DNA of 64,000 nucleotides from Desulfitibacter sp. BRH_c19 (GTDB lineage: Bacteria > Bacillota > DSM-16504 > Desulfitibacterales > Desulfitibacteraceae). A program made the position numbers and the translations under genes. Position 1 is the first letter of the stretch. Each line of letters opens with the position of its first letter. Location: assembly GCA_001515945.1 (NCBI GenBank), contig LOER01000036.1, forward strand, positions 1 through 64,000, given 5' to 3'. Below the pieces are notes generated by a model. It did not search any database and was not told the origin of the DNA. It saw nothing but the letters and a program-made list of their open reading frames with translations. Of this stretch, positions 36,206-45,023 are shown in pieces.

Positions 36206-37360
36206 TTAATCATTAATTATTTCCTTCAATGCATTAATAGTGTACTCAATTTCTTCTAGTGTATTAAACCACCCAAAGCTAAAGCGGACAGTTCCTTCAG
36301 GGAATGTTCCCATAGTTTGATGTGCCCACGGTGAACAGTGAAGACCTGAACGAGTCATTATGCCATAGACCTGATCTAAAATGAAGCTAAGCTGACCACC
36401 ATCAATTTCGTTTATATTTAATGAAACGCAAGGAGTTTGCATTGATAAATCCTTGGCGCCATAAATTTTTATTTCTGGCAGCTGGCTGCATCCATCTAAA
36501 AACTTAGAAAGCAAATCTGACTCATGCTTTTTAATTTTATCCAGTCCGATCTTGTTAATAAACTCAATACCTGCTGTTAACCCCATTATACCTGGAGTAT
36601 TTGGTGTTCCGCTTTCTAATCTATCGGGAAACGCTACTGGTTGTTCTAGAAGGTGAGATTTGCTACCTGTACCACCAAGAATAATGGGCTCTAGTTTATT
36701 TGTTTCTTTCATATCTATACATAAGCCACCGATACCTGGAGGGCCAAACAAGCCCTTATGTCCTGTAAAAGCTAAGAAGTTTACTCCTAGTTTTTTCATA
36801 TCAATAAGTATACTTCCTGCTGTTTGAGCTGTGTCTAATAAGTATAAAAGGCCATGTTGGGTAGCTATTTGCCCAATTTCCTCGGCAGGCTGAAGACCAC
36901 CAAAGACATTTGACGCATGATTTAAAACTATCAGCTTAGTATTTTTTCTAATAGACTTTCTTATATGATCAGGATTGACGAAACCTTCTTCATTTGCTTG
37001 TACTATGGTGTAGTCAATTATTCCAGATTGCTTAAGGGCTTCTAAAGGGCGTGCAACCGAATTGTGTTCCAAGCTAGATGTTATAACGTGATCTCCTTCT
37101 TTTAATACACCCCTTATAACTAAATTTATTGCATAGGTTATATTCATAGTAAAAACTACCATTGAAGGATCGTCACAATTAAAAAAATTGCCTATAGTTT
37201 CTCTCGCTATTAATAGTTTCCTGCCAGCATCTAACCCTAATCTATAGCCTCCCCTTCCAGGACTTACACCAATTTCACTAAAATATTCATTTATAGCTTT
37301 AACTACGGAGGGTGGCTTTGGGTAGCTTGTTGCTGCATTATCAAGATATATCTGTCGCAT
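36206..37360 (-). CDS. Class V aminotransferase, cysteine desulfurase family
   Basis: A 384-aa PLP enzyme. The PLP lysine lies in FTGHKGLFGPPGIGG (near 195), an HNSVARP motif near 100, and a cysteine in GLHCSPWAHQ near 340 would be the persulfide-carrying residue. The start MRQIYLDNAATSYPKP is typical of the subfamily often found with selenium-donor genes. It could supply sulfur for Fe-S or molybdopterin assembly, or selenium; no scaffold gene is adjacent. Confidence 0.8.
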   Translation of the reverse strand: MRQIYLDNAATSYPKPPSVVKAINEYFSEIGVSPGRGGYRLGLDAGRKLLIARETIGNFFNCDDPSMVVFTMNITYAINLVIRGVLKEGDHVITSSLEHNSVARPLEALKQSGIIDYTIVQANEEGFVNPDHIRKSIRKNTKLIVLNHASNVFGGLQPAEEIGQIATQHGLLYLLDTAQTAGSILIDMKKLGVNFLAFTGHKGLFGPPGIGGLCIDMKETNKLEPIILGGTGSKSHLLEQPVAFPDRLESGTPNTPGIMGLTAGIEFINKIGLDKIKKHESDLLSKFLDGCSQLPEIKIYGAKDLSMQTPCVSLNINEIDGGQLSFILDQVYGIMTRSGLHCSPWAHQTMGTFPEGTVRFSFGWFNTLEEIEYTINALKEIIND

Positions 37361-37654
37361 GATTAGGCCTCCATTAGACTCGTTTAACTAAAGTTAAGAA
37401 ATTCCATGGTAATAGGAGATAGGGGCTTTTTCTCTAATACTTATGATTTCCATTCCCATTGTATCTATTATTTCAATAGAATTCAATAAAATTCACTAGG
37501 GGTCAGGCTTGACAAATTGACATTTCAATAAATGGCAAGTGAATTTACATTTCCTCAGATAAATCATGTTATTGTGGATGTTTCACTTTTAATTATGTTG
37601 CCCTTGTGTATTTGTACCTTATTGCTGTATAATATAAATAATTAAATACATTTG
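37361..37654. other. Intergenic region with probable promoter of the B12 operon
   Basis: TATAAT at 37628-37633 with TTGTGT (37604-37609) 18 bases upstream is the best sigma-A candidate just before the riboswitch. No gene is seen in this stretch. Confidence 0.45.
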
Positions 37655-37808
37655 AAAATTGGTGCCTATTATAGGTTAAAAGGGAATCAGGAACAAGCCT
37701 GAGCGGTCCCGCCACTGTAACCAGCTACAAACCGTGTCATAACCACTGAGAATTCGGGAAGGGATGCGGGGAGGATTATCTGGGAGCCAGGAAACCTGCC
37801 TGTTTTTA
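37655..37808 (+). promoter_or_regulatory. Cobalamin riboswitch
   Basis: Conserved blocks are present in order: GGTGCCT, AAAAGGGAATCAGG, GCGGTCCCGCCACTGTAA, GGGAAGGGATGCGGGG, and the B12 box GAGCCAGGAAACCTGCC (37785-37801). It binds adenosylcobalamin and would switch off the cbi/cob operon when B12 is plentiful. Confidence 0.95.
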
Positions 37809-37872
37809 GATTTTGAATGAAAGACCCCTCGAGGAAGGTGTGGTCAAATGTGGCAATTTTTAAGAATTTTTG

Positions 37873-37901
37873 CTTCTACCTTTTGGGGTAGAAGTTTTTT
37901 T
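37873..37901 (+). terminator. Riboswitch-controlled terminator
   Basis: CTTCTACC (37873-37880) pairs with GGTAGAAG (37887-37894), followed by T7. Its position between aptamer and cbiA makes it the probable expression platform. Confidence 0.85.
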
Positions 37902-37908
37902 ATTATTT

Positions 37909-37973
37909 GGGGACAAATAATCTGAGGACATTCCTCGGCTATAAGACTAGACCAAAAATAGAGGAGTGTCTCC
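37909..37973 (+). repeat. REP-like palindromic repeat, copy B
   Basis: GAGGACATTCCTCGG (37924-37938) and GAGGAGTGTCTCC (37961-37973) flank an A-rich centre. The layout and much of the sequence match 60929-60977. An upstream GGGGACA (37909-37915) is part of the same unit or a truncated neighbour. Confidence 0.6.
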
Positions 37974-38012
37974 ATGCCTTAGATGGTGTGTCCTTATTGG
38001 AGGGAGTAAAAC

Positions 38013-39419
38013 ATGAATTTTCCACGTTTAATGATTGCAGGAGTCCAAAGTGGAGTTGGCAAGACAACCGTTACTCTTGGATTATTGTCTGCATTAAAAA
38101 GAAGAGGCATCAGGGTTCAACCATTTAAGGTAGGTCCTGATTACATAGATACTGGGTTACATTACCACGCAGCTGGGCTTAAAAGTCATAATTTAGATAG
38201 CTGGATGGGTTCTGAAGAAGTAGTAAAGAGTATTTTCATTAAGAATGCGCAGGAAGCTGAGTTGGCTATAATAGAAGGTGTAATGGGTTTGTTTGATGGT
38301 GCAAAGGGAGAGAGACTTAAGGGTAGTAGTGCTCATGTAGCATTGACTCTAGGGGTACCTGTAGTTCTTGTGGTTAATGTAAAGGGTATGGCCAGAAGCT
38401 GTGTGGCACTAGTGAAAGGATATAAAGAGTATGTTCAGGGTTTAAATCTTAAGGGTGTAATACTGAATAATGCAGGTAGTGCTTACTATAAAACAGTATT
38501 AACTGCAGCATTACAAGAGGAATTAGGAGTGAAAGTATTAGGGTGCTTGTCTAGAAATAACAAGATAACAATGCCAGAAAGGCACTTAGGATTGCTACCA
38601 GCTGAAGAAAATAGTGAACTAAATTATGCTATTAACTTAATGGCAGATTTAGTTGAACAAGAAGTAGATATAGATGGATTACTTGAAATAGCTAAAAATG
38701 CTGGGCCTATGGAATTTAAATGGACAGGCCAAAAGTTGTATAAAAATGTTACCATTGGAGTTGCAAAGGATCAAGCTTTTACCTTCTACTATCAGGATAG
38801 TCTGGACTATTTGCAGGAGCTTGGGGCAAAGCTTGTATATTTTAGCCCACTAAAGGATAGTTCTATTCCGGATGTAGATGGTCTTTATATTGGTGGTGGT
38901 TTTCCAGAAATCTTTATCAAGGAGCTTTCTGAAAATCAAGCAATGATTAATTCATTGCATAATGCAGACAAGAGATCTCTTCCCATCTTTGCGGAGTGTG
39001 GTGGCTTCATGTATCTCACAAAAAAGGTTGTAGACTTTGAGGGTAATAGCTGGCCAGGGGTTGGTCTTATACCAGCGCAAGTGAAAATGACAAATAGATT
39101 GGCTGCTCTTGGGTATGTGAAAGCAACAGCTCTGAAAAAGTCTATTTTTGCAGAGGTTGGAGATGAAGTAAAAGGGCATGAATTCCATTACTCAGCCATG
39201 TCGGGTATAGGTGAGGGAGATAGTGCTTTTTCATTAGTGGGAGGTAAGGGTGCTGACTTGAGAAGAGATGGTTATGCTAAGGAAAATCTTATGGCATCAT
39301 ATGTTCATCTGCACCTCAGATCTAACCCCAAGATAGCCTTGAACTTTATAAATATCTGTTGGGAATATAAGGAAAGAAGACACATCCCTTGTAAAGCAGG
39401 GGAATGTCCCCAAACTTAA
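38013..39419 (+). CDS. cbiA: Cobyrinic acid a,c-diamide synthase
   Basis: A 468-aa protein. The N-terminal ATP-binding domain has the P-loop GVQSGVGKTT (10-19). The C-terminal class I glutamine amidotransferase domain has the nucleophile in FAECGGFMYL and a late GHEFHYS. It amidates side chains a and c of cobyrinate with glutamine and ATP. GGAGGGAG precedes the ATG. The last 14 or so residues are encoded by a REP-like repeat and are probably not part of the ancestral protein. First gene of the B12 operon. Confidence 0.93.
   Translation: MNFPRLMIAGVQSGVGKTTVTLGLLSALKRRGIRVQPFKVGPDYIDTGLHYHAAGLKSHNLDSWMGSEEVVKSIFIKNAQEAELAIIEGVMGLFDGAKGERLKGSSAHVALTLGVPVVLVVNVKGMARSCVALVKGYKEYVQGLNLKGVILNNAGSAYYKTVLTAALQEELGVKVLGCLSRNNKITMPERHLGLLPAEENSELNYAINLMADLVEQEVDIDGLLEIAKNAGPMEFKWTGQKLYKNVTIGVAKDQAFTFYYQDSLDYLQELGAKLVYFSPLKDSSIPDVDGLYIGGGFPEIFIKELSENQAMINSLHNADKRSLPIFAECGGFMYLTKKVVDFEGNSWPGVGLIPAQVKMTNRLAALGYVKATALKKSIFAEVGDEVKGHEFHYSAMSGIGEGDSAFSLVGGKGADLRRDGYAKENLMASYVHLHLRSNPKIALNFINICWEYKERRHIPCKAGECPQT
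39375..39412 (-). repeat. REP-like palindromic repeat, copy C, inside the end of cbiA
   Basis: On the minus strand GGGGACATTCCCC, about 10 bases, then GGGATGTGTC matches the arms of copy A. The repeat supplies the C-terminal codons of cbiA. Confidence 0.55.
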
Positions 39420-39437
39420 GAAAGAGGAGTGTACCTA

Positions 39438-40589
39438 GTGACCAATAACAATAAAGCTAAAAAACTCCGTTCCGGATACACTACAGGAACTTGTGCTGCA
39501 GCTGCAACTAAGGCAGCTCTAGAAATCTTACTAGAATATGAAAAACAAAACTCTCTCATCCAGCTTCCTGAGTCCAGCCCTTTAAAAGAAGTTTCAGTTG
39601 ATTTGCCAAAGGGTGGCAGTATAACAGTTCCTATAAAGAGTGTAGTTGTTGACGGTAATCTGATAATAGCTGAGGTTATAAAGGACGCTGGGGATGATCC
39701 TGATATAACCCATGGAGCAAGTATTTATGCTTCTGTAGAGGTTCTAAATACAAATCATGAGATAGTTATCCTAGGAGGTAAAGGCGTTGGTAGGGTGACA
39801 AAGCCAGGACTTTCAGTACCCGTTGGTGAAGCAGCTATTAACCCTGTGCCAATGAAGATGATAGTTTCCGAAATTAAAAAAATCCTTCCCCCGCAAAAAG
39901 GGTTGAAGGTTACCATATCTGTTCCAGAGGGAGAAAAACTAGCCAAAAAGACACTAAACCCCAGGCTTGGCATTGTTGGAGGAATATCCATCCTTGGAAC
40001 TTCTGGAATTGTAAGGCCAATGTCTGAGGAAGCATACGTAGATTCTTTGATACCACAGATTGACCAAGCTGTAGCTCTTGGACATAACTTTATCGTTCTA
40101 ACACCTGGAGGCATGGGTGAGAAAAAGGCTATGGAGCTAGGAATGCCAAAGGATGCAGTTGTCCAAACAAGTAATTTCATAGGTGCAATGCTTGAGGAAA
40201 GTGCTAAAAGAAATATTAAGGGGATACTCCTGTTTGGACATGTTGGAAAGATTATTAAGATAGCTGGAGGTATCTTTCATACCCATAGTAAAATAGCCGA
40301 TGGTCGCAGAGAAATATTAGCTGCTCATTCTGCTATGGTGGGTGCATCACCAACTATTATTCAAGAAATAATGGAATTAAACACAATGGATGCATCAGTA
40401 GAGCTGATGAAGAAATATGGTTTGCGAAATGTTTACAATACCATTGCAAAATGGGCAAGCAAACGCTCCATAGAAATGTTAGGAGAAGAAATAAGAATTG
40501 GTACAGTAATGTATTCCCTAGATGGGGAGATAATTGGTTATGATGAAGAAGCTTTGAAACTGGGGAGGGAACTTGGTTGGCAGGTATAG
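39438..40589 (+). CDS. cbiD: Cobalt-precorrin-5B C1-methyltransferase
   Basis: CbiD family, 383 aa, with the N-terminal signature LRSGYTTGTCAAAATKA and HGASIYASVEV near 97. It methylates C1 of cobalt-precorrin-5B, an enzyme specific to the anaerobic pathway. GTG 39438 is chosen because AAGAGGAG lies 9 bases before it; GTG 39429 is also in frame. Confidence 0.92.
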   Translation: MTNNNKAKKLRSGYTTGTCAAAATKAALEILLEYEKQNSLIQLPESSPLKEVSVDLPKGGSITVPIKSVVVDGNLIIAEVIKDAGDDPDITHGASIYASVEVLNTNHEIVILGGKGVGRVTKPGLSVPVGEAAINPVPMKMIVSEIKKILPPQKGLKVTISVPEGEKLAKKTLNPRLGIVGGISILGTSGIVRPMSEEAYVDSLIPQIDQAVALGHNFIVLTPGGMGEKKAMELGMPKDAVVQTSNFIGAMLEESAKRNIKGILLFGHVGKIIKIAGGIFHTHSKIADGRREILAAHSAMVGASPTIIQEIMELNTMDASVELMKKYGLRNVYNTIAKWASKRSIEMLGEEIRIGTVMYSLDGEIIGYDEEALKLGRELGWQV

Positions 40590-41206
40590 TAAAAGTAGTA
40601 GGGACAGGTCCTGGAGATGAGAATTACATTACACCCATTGGTCTTGAGACTATTAAGCTGGCGGAGATTTTGGTTGGAGGGCAACGTCTTCTAGACACCT
40701 TTGCTAATGATGGTCAAGAGCAGTTTCCGGTAGACAAAGACCTGAAAAAAGCAATTGAATATATTAATGAAAAAAGATACTCAAAAAATATTGTAGTACT
40801 GGTTTCTGGAGACACGGGTATCTATAGCCTTGCTAATTATTTAACAAAACATATAGATCCTGATGACCTAGAGTTTATTCCTGGAATTAGTTCAATTCAA
40901 CTGATGTTTGCCAGAATAAAAAAACCTTGGAATGAAGCCCAGATACTCAGTATGCATGGTCGCACCTTAGATATAGTTGTGGAAGTAGTAAAGCAATCTA
41001 AAATGACTGCCTTACTTACGGGAAGTCCTTGGACACCACAAAAGATTGCTGACTACTTGATTTCGGAAGGGGTGCTAGATATGAAAGTTATTGTTGGAAA
41101 GGACTTATCCTATCCATGGGAAATATTAATAGATACAACATTACAGGAGCTTGCTAAAGTTGAAGAAGACTATAGTAATAGTGTGATGGTGATTCTAAAT
41201 GAATAA
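40577..41206 (+). CDS. cbiE: Cobalt-precorrin-7 C5-methyltransferase
   Basis: Tetrapyrrole methylase fold, 209 aa: GTGPGDENYITP at the start, SGDTGIYSL near 77, PGISSIQLMFARIKKPW near 98 and the CbiE-typical SMHGR. It starts at TTG 40577 after GGGAGGG and overlaps cbiD by 13 bases. Separate CbiE and CbiT genes are normal in anaerobes. Confidence 0.9.
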   Translation: MAGIVKVVGTGPGDENYITPIGLETIKLAEILVGGQRLLDTFANDGQEQFPVDKDLKKAIEYINEKRYSKNIVVLVSGDTGIYSLANYLTKHIDPDDLEFIPGISSIQLMFARIKKPWNEAQILSMHGRTLDIVVEVVKQSKMTALLTGSPWTPQKIADYLISEGVLDMKVIVGKDLSYPWEILIDTTLQELAKVEEDYSNSVMVILNE

Positions 41207-41789
41207 GTGGAGCTATGTAACACCTGGCATTCCTGATGAGGAATTTATAAGGGATGACGGTGTTCCAATGACAAAAAATGAAATAAGGGTATTATCACTT
41301 GCAAAGTTGCGCCTTTTCCCAGATGCAGTAGTTTATGATGTGGGAGCAGGTAGCGGTTCTGTGGCTGTAGAATGTAAAATACTAGTTCCTGAGGGTAAGG
41401 TTTATGCAATAGAAAAAAATCCCCAGGGGATAAGCTTGATTAAGGAAAACAGTAAGAGGTTTGGTGTAGATATTGATATTATTGAAGGCTATGCTCCACA
41501 GGCAATGGCAGAATTGCCTGAAGCAGATAGAATCTTTATAGGTGGTAGTGGAGGAAAGCTGGAGGATATTTTAGAAATGTGTGATAAGAAGCTAAAAACT
41601 GGAGGATGGGTAGTGGTCAATTCTGTTACATTGAGTACTGGTCCAGATACTTTTAAAATCTTAAAAGAAAAAAATTATTCTTTAGAGGCAGTACAGGTCA
41701 ATATTGCTGTAACAAGACAGATGGGAAATGCCCAGCTCTGGCAAGCAAGAAATCCTGTGACTATAATTGCTGCACAAAAAAGGGGGTAG
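41199..41789 (+). CDS. cbiT: Cobalt-precorrin-6B C15-methyltransferase (decarboxylating)
   Basis: Class I SAM methyltransferase, 196 aa, with TPGIPDEEFIRDDGVPMTK (the CbiT N-terminal signature) and SAM motif YDVGAGSGSVAVE near 47. It methylates C15 and decarboxylates the C12 acetate. It overlaps cbiE by 8 bases. Confidence 0.92.
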   Translation: MNKWSYVTPGIPDEEFIRDDGVPMTKNEIRVLSLAKLRLFPDAVVYDVGAGSGSVAVECKILVPEGKVYAIEKNPQGISLIKENSKRFGVDIDIIEGYAPQAMAELPEADRIFIGGSGGKLEDILEMCDKKLKTGGWVVVNSVTLSTGPDTFKILKEKNYSLEAVQVNIAVTRQMGNAQLWQARNPVTIIAAQKRG

Positions 41790-41793
41790 TAAA

Positions 41794-42519
41794 TTGGCAT
41801 TAGGTAAGTTTTATGGAATTGGAGTTGGCCCTGGAGATCCAGAACTATTGACATTAAAGGCTAAAAGGGTCCTAGGAGAAATTGATGTGCTTTTAATTCC
41901 AAAATCAAAAAAGGAAAAAAGAAGCCTAGCTTTATCTATAGCTTCTGAACTTGTAAATAAAGAATGTGAGACTGTTGATCTAATATTACCAATGATTACA
42001 GATCAGGAGGATTTAAAAAGACATTGGAAACAGGCTGCTGAGCAGGTAGTTGAGGTAATGAAAGAGGGTAAGGATACAGCTTTTATTACCTTAGGTGATC
42101 CAACCATTTACAGTACCTTTACTTATTTATTAAAGTATGTGAAGCAACTAAGTTCAGAAGCAGAAATAGAAATCATTCCTGGAATTAGCTCGATAAATTC
42201 TATATCTGCCTGGATTGGTCAACCTCTCGCTGAAGGAGAGGAGAGTCTTATTATCATACCAGCTCTAAATGATAAAGAGAAGCTTGAAAAAATAATAGAT
42301 GAATTTGATAATATTGTACTTCTAAAAGCGGGGAATCAGGCGGATAAAGTAGTTGATATATTAGAGGAGAAGGGCATACTTGACAAAGGCTTTTATGCTA
42401 GTCGTTGTGGTTTCCCAGATGGGTTTTATACAAATAATCTAAAGGAAATACGCAATAAAAAGTTTGATTACCTTTCCACCATGATAATTAAAAAGAAGCT
42501 AGGAGATGATGAAAAGTGA
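41794..42519 (+). CDS. cbiL: Cobalt-precorrin-2 C20-methyltransferase
   Basis: Tetrapyrrole methylase, 241 aa: GIGVGPGDPELLTLKAKRVL, LGDPTIYSTFTYL near 100, PGISSINSISAWIGQPLAEG. This matches CbiL/CobI, the first C-methylation of the cobalt branch. TTG 41794, nine codons into the longer open frame, has GGGGG upstream and gives the family-typical start. Confidence 0.9.
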   Translation: MALGKFYGIGVGPGDPELLTLKAKRVLGEIDVLLIPKSKKEKRSLALSIASELVNKECETVDLILPMITDQEDLKRHWKQAAEQVVEVMKEGKDTAFITLGDPTIYSTFTYLLKYVKQLSSEAEIEIIPGISSINSISAWIGQPLAEGEESLIIIPALNDKEKLEKIIDEFDNIVLLKAGNQADKVVDILEEKGILDKGFYASRCGFPDGFYTNNLKEIRNKKFDYLSTMIIKKKLGDDEK

Positions 42520-43262
42520 TTTTCTTTGTAGGGGCAGGTTCAGGAGATCCTGAGCTGATTACTCTAAAAGGCTATAAACTGCTTCAAGAAGCAGATCTTG
42601 TGGTATGGGCAGGATCTCTAGTAAATGAAAAAATCCTAGATTATACAAAAGAGGATGCAAGGTTAGTCAATAGTGCCCATATAGATTTAGAAGAGATTGT
42701 TGAAACAATGGCTGAGGCCTATAATAAAGGACAAAAAGTAGTAAGGCTGCATACTGGCGACCCAAGTCTTTTCGGAGCGATAGGGGAGCAGATGGAATTG
42801 TTGGAACAAAGGGGAATTCCTTTTAAAACAATTCCTGGGGTAAGTTCCTTTTTAGCGGCAGCGGCAAGTGTGAAGAAAGAGTATACCATTCCTGATGGAA
42901 CTCAAACAGTAATTATTACTCGTTTAGAGGGTAGAACGCCAGTACCAGCCAAAGAAAACCTTGCTGGTTTAGCAGCCCATGGTTCATCAATGGCAATTTT
43001 CCTTTCAGTAGGAATGATAGATAAGGTTGTTGAGCAGTTGTTAGAAGGTTATTCACCAGACACACCTGCTGCAGTAGTTGAAAAAGCATCCTGGCCAGAG
43101 GAGCGGGTTTTAAAGGGCACCCTTGCAAACCTAGCTCAAATCACAAAAGATGCAGGTATTACTAAAACTGCACTTATTCTGGTAGGTAACTTCTTAAAGG
43201 ATACAGGGAAATCCAAATTATATGATAGGGAATTTACCCATGAATACCGGGAAGGAAAGTAA
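42516..43262 (+). CDS. cbiF: Cobalt-precorrin-4 C11-methyltransferase
   Basis: Tetrapyrrole methylase, 248 aa: FVGAGSGDPELITLKGYKLL, VVWAGSLVNE, RLHTGDPSLFGAIGEQM, and EKASWPEERVLKGTL near 190, all typical of CbiF/CobM. It starts at GTG within the cbiL stop (GTGA overlap). Confidence 0.92.
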   Translation: MIFFVGAGSGDPELITLKGYKLLQEADLVVWAGSLVNEKILDYTKEDARLVNSAHIDLEEIVETMAEAYNKGQKVVRLHTGDPSLFGAIGEQMELLEQRGIPFKTIPGVSSFLAAAASVKKEYTIPDGTQTVIITRLEGRTPVPAKENLAGLAAHGSSMAIFLSVGMIDKVVEQLLEGYSPDTPAAVVEKASWPEERVLKGTLANLAQITKDAGITKTALILVGNFLKDTGKSKLYDREFTHEYREGK

Positions 43263-44376
43263 CTGCACCGCAATACTATGCTTAACTGAAAAGGGTGCAC
43301 AGCTAGCAACTAGATTAGGTGAGATCCTTGATGGAAATTCAGTACTTTACATTCCAAAAAGGCTTAAGGATTTAAATTGCAGAGATTACGAAAAGCAAAT
43401 CAGTTATTTTGAAAACTGGCAAGAGATGTTTTCAGGGGTGTTTAGCAGTTATTCTAAAATCATATGTATAATGGCAACAGGAATAGTAGTCAGAAGCTTA
43501 TCTCCTTTGATTAACTCTAAATATAGTGACCCTGCAGTAGTAGTTGTAGATGAAAAGGGTGCCTTTGCGATAAGCCTATTGTCAGGCCATGTTGGGGGAG
43601 CTAATAGCCTGGCAAAAGAAGTAGCTAGTAAATTAAGTGGTCAAGTAGTTATAACTACTGCTACTGATGTGAGAGAAAAACCTGCTGTAGATGTACTTGC
43701 TGCAGAATTAAATGGTTTGGCTCTTCCTAGAGAAAATGTTAAGCTTTTTAACAGACTGCTGGTGGAGGATAAGACGGTATATTTGTCCAGTCCATTTCCA
43801 GTAGTTCCAACTATAAAACAAGGATTTGTCTGGCGACAATGGCCTAATTATATTGAACCTGCAATTTTAATTAGTCCATACGTTCAGGAAGTAAAAAGCA
43901 AGAAACAAGAAGCGATGGATGTATTACAGATATTACCTCGTAATCTGGTGGTTGGGATAGGGTGTCGTAAAGGGGTAACTCTTGAAGATGTTACCACAGC
44001 GTTAATGGAAACACTTAATAAATACTCCTTTGATGAAAGGTGTATAAAATCCTTGGCTACCATAGATTTTAAGGGTGAGGAGGAGGCGCTAAAGCTCCTT
44101 TCTAAAAAAATGCAAGTTCCGTTGAATACTGTAACAAAAGATGAGATTAATAGCCTAGAAGGAACTTTTGATCCTTCGGATTGGGTGACAAAACAGATAG
44201 GAGTTGGTGGAGTATGCGAACCTGCTGCAAAGCTAGTGGCAAAGAAGGGTCTCACAATTGTTCCGAAACAAAAAGTGGGGCCAGTAACAATAAGTATGGC
44301 TGTGGAAAAATCTTGGTGGTTGGACTTGGACCAGGAGATCGAAACCTTATGGCTCCAGCAGCCTTGGAAGCTATAA
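43240..44376 (+). CDS. cbiG: Cobalt-precorrin-5A hydrolase
   Basis: CbiG family, about 378 aa. The N-terminal part (AILCLTEKGAQLATRL) and the middle LLSGHVGGANSLAKEVA with TTATDV match the family; the C-terminal part has GIGCRKGVTLEDV and the VCEPAA motif. It opens the ring and releases the C2 unit as acetaldehyde. ATG 43240 follows AGGGAA and overlaps cbiF by 23 bases. Confidence 0.9.
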   Translation: MNTGKESNCTAILCLTEKGAQLATRLGEILDGNSVLYIPKRLKDLNCRDYEKQISYFENWQEMFSGVFSSYSKIICIMATGIVVRSLSPLINSKYSDPAVVVVDEKGAFAISLLSGHVGGANSLAKEVASKLSGQVVITTATDVREKPAVDVLAAELNGLALPRENVKLFNRLLVEDKTVYLSSPFPVVPTIKQGFVWRQWPNYIEPAILISPYVQEVKSKKQEAMDVLQILPRNLVVGIGCRKGVTLEDVTTALMETLNKYSFDERCIKSLATIDFKGEEEALKLLSKKMQVPLNTVTKDEINSLEGTFDPSDWVTKQIGVGGVCEPAAKLVAKKGLTIVPKQKVGPVTISMAVEKSWWLDLDQEIETLWLQQPWKL

Positions 44377-45023
44377 GAATATCAGATGTAGTAGTAGGCT
44401 ATAAAACATATTTAGACCTTGTTGAAGATATTATAGTTGATAAGAATGTTGTCAGCTCTGGAATGCGCAAGGAAATAGATAGGGCTAATGTGGCTATAGA
44501 ACTTGCAGAACAAGGTAAGATAGTTTCTGTGATTAGTAGTGGAGATCCTGGAGTTTACGGTATGGCTGGAATTGTATTAGAATTAGCTAAAGATAGGGTT
44601 CATGTGGAGGTAATTCCTGGCGTAACAGCAGCTACTGCGGCTGCAGCAGCCTTAGGAGCACCCTTAATGCATGATTTTGCTGTAATCAGTTTAAGTGATT
44701 TATTAACTCCCTGGGTGAAGATTATGAATAGATTAGAAGCTGCAGGCTTGGGAGACTTTTCAGTTGTATTATACAATCCTAAAAGTAAGGGTAGACAAAC
44801 ACATATTGAGACAGCAAGAGAGATATTATTATGGCATAAGGACCCTGAGACACCTGTAGGTATAGTGCGCTGTGCTAAACGTGGAGAACAAAGTGTTGTT
44901 ATTACAACATTAAAGAATATGCTTAAGGAAGAAATAGATATGTTGACTACAATAATAGTGGGCAATACTCAAACTAAGGTAGAGAACGGAAAAATGATCA
45001 CTCCCAGAGGTTATCAGGTATGA
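44313..45023 (+). CDS. cbiH: Cobalt-precorrin-3B C17-methyltransferase
   Basis: Tetrapyrrole methylase, about 236 aa: LVVGLGPGDRNLMAPAALEAI, SSGDPGVYGMAGIVLEL, and VVLYNPKSKGRQTH, diagnostic of CbiH/CobJ. It closes the ring and methylates C17. The homologous part begins 64 bases before the cbiG stop. The only credible starts there are TTG 44313 or GTG 44316, without a clear ribosome binding site, so translation probably depends on cbiG ribosomes. An in-frame ATG far upstream would add 44 residues unlike the family. Confidence 0.87.
   Translation: MVVGLGPGDRNLMAPAALEAIRISDVVVGYKTYLDLVEDIIVDKNVVSSGMRKEIDRANVAIELAEQGKIVSVISSGDPGVYGMAGIVLELAKDRVHVEVIPGVTAATAAAAALGAPLMHDFAVISLSDLLTPWVKIMNRLEAAGLGDFSVVLYNPKSKGRQTHIETAREILLWHKDPETPVGIVRCAKRGEQSVVITTLKNMLKEEIDMLTTIIVGNTQTKVENGKMITPRGYQV

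Noticed and set aside
37907-38128. Short frame overlapping the start of cbiA
   Set aside because: It begins within the REP-like repeat after the riboswitch terminator, has no ribosome binding site and runs into cbiA in another frame.
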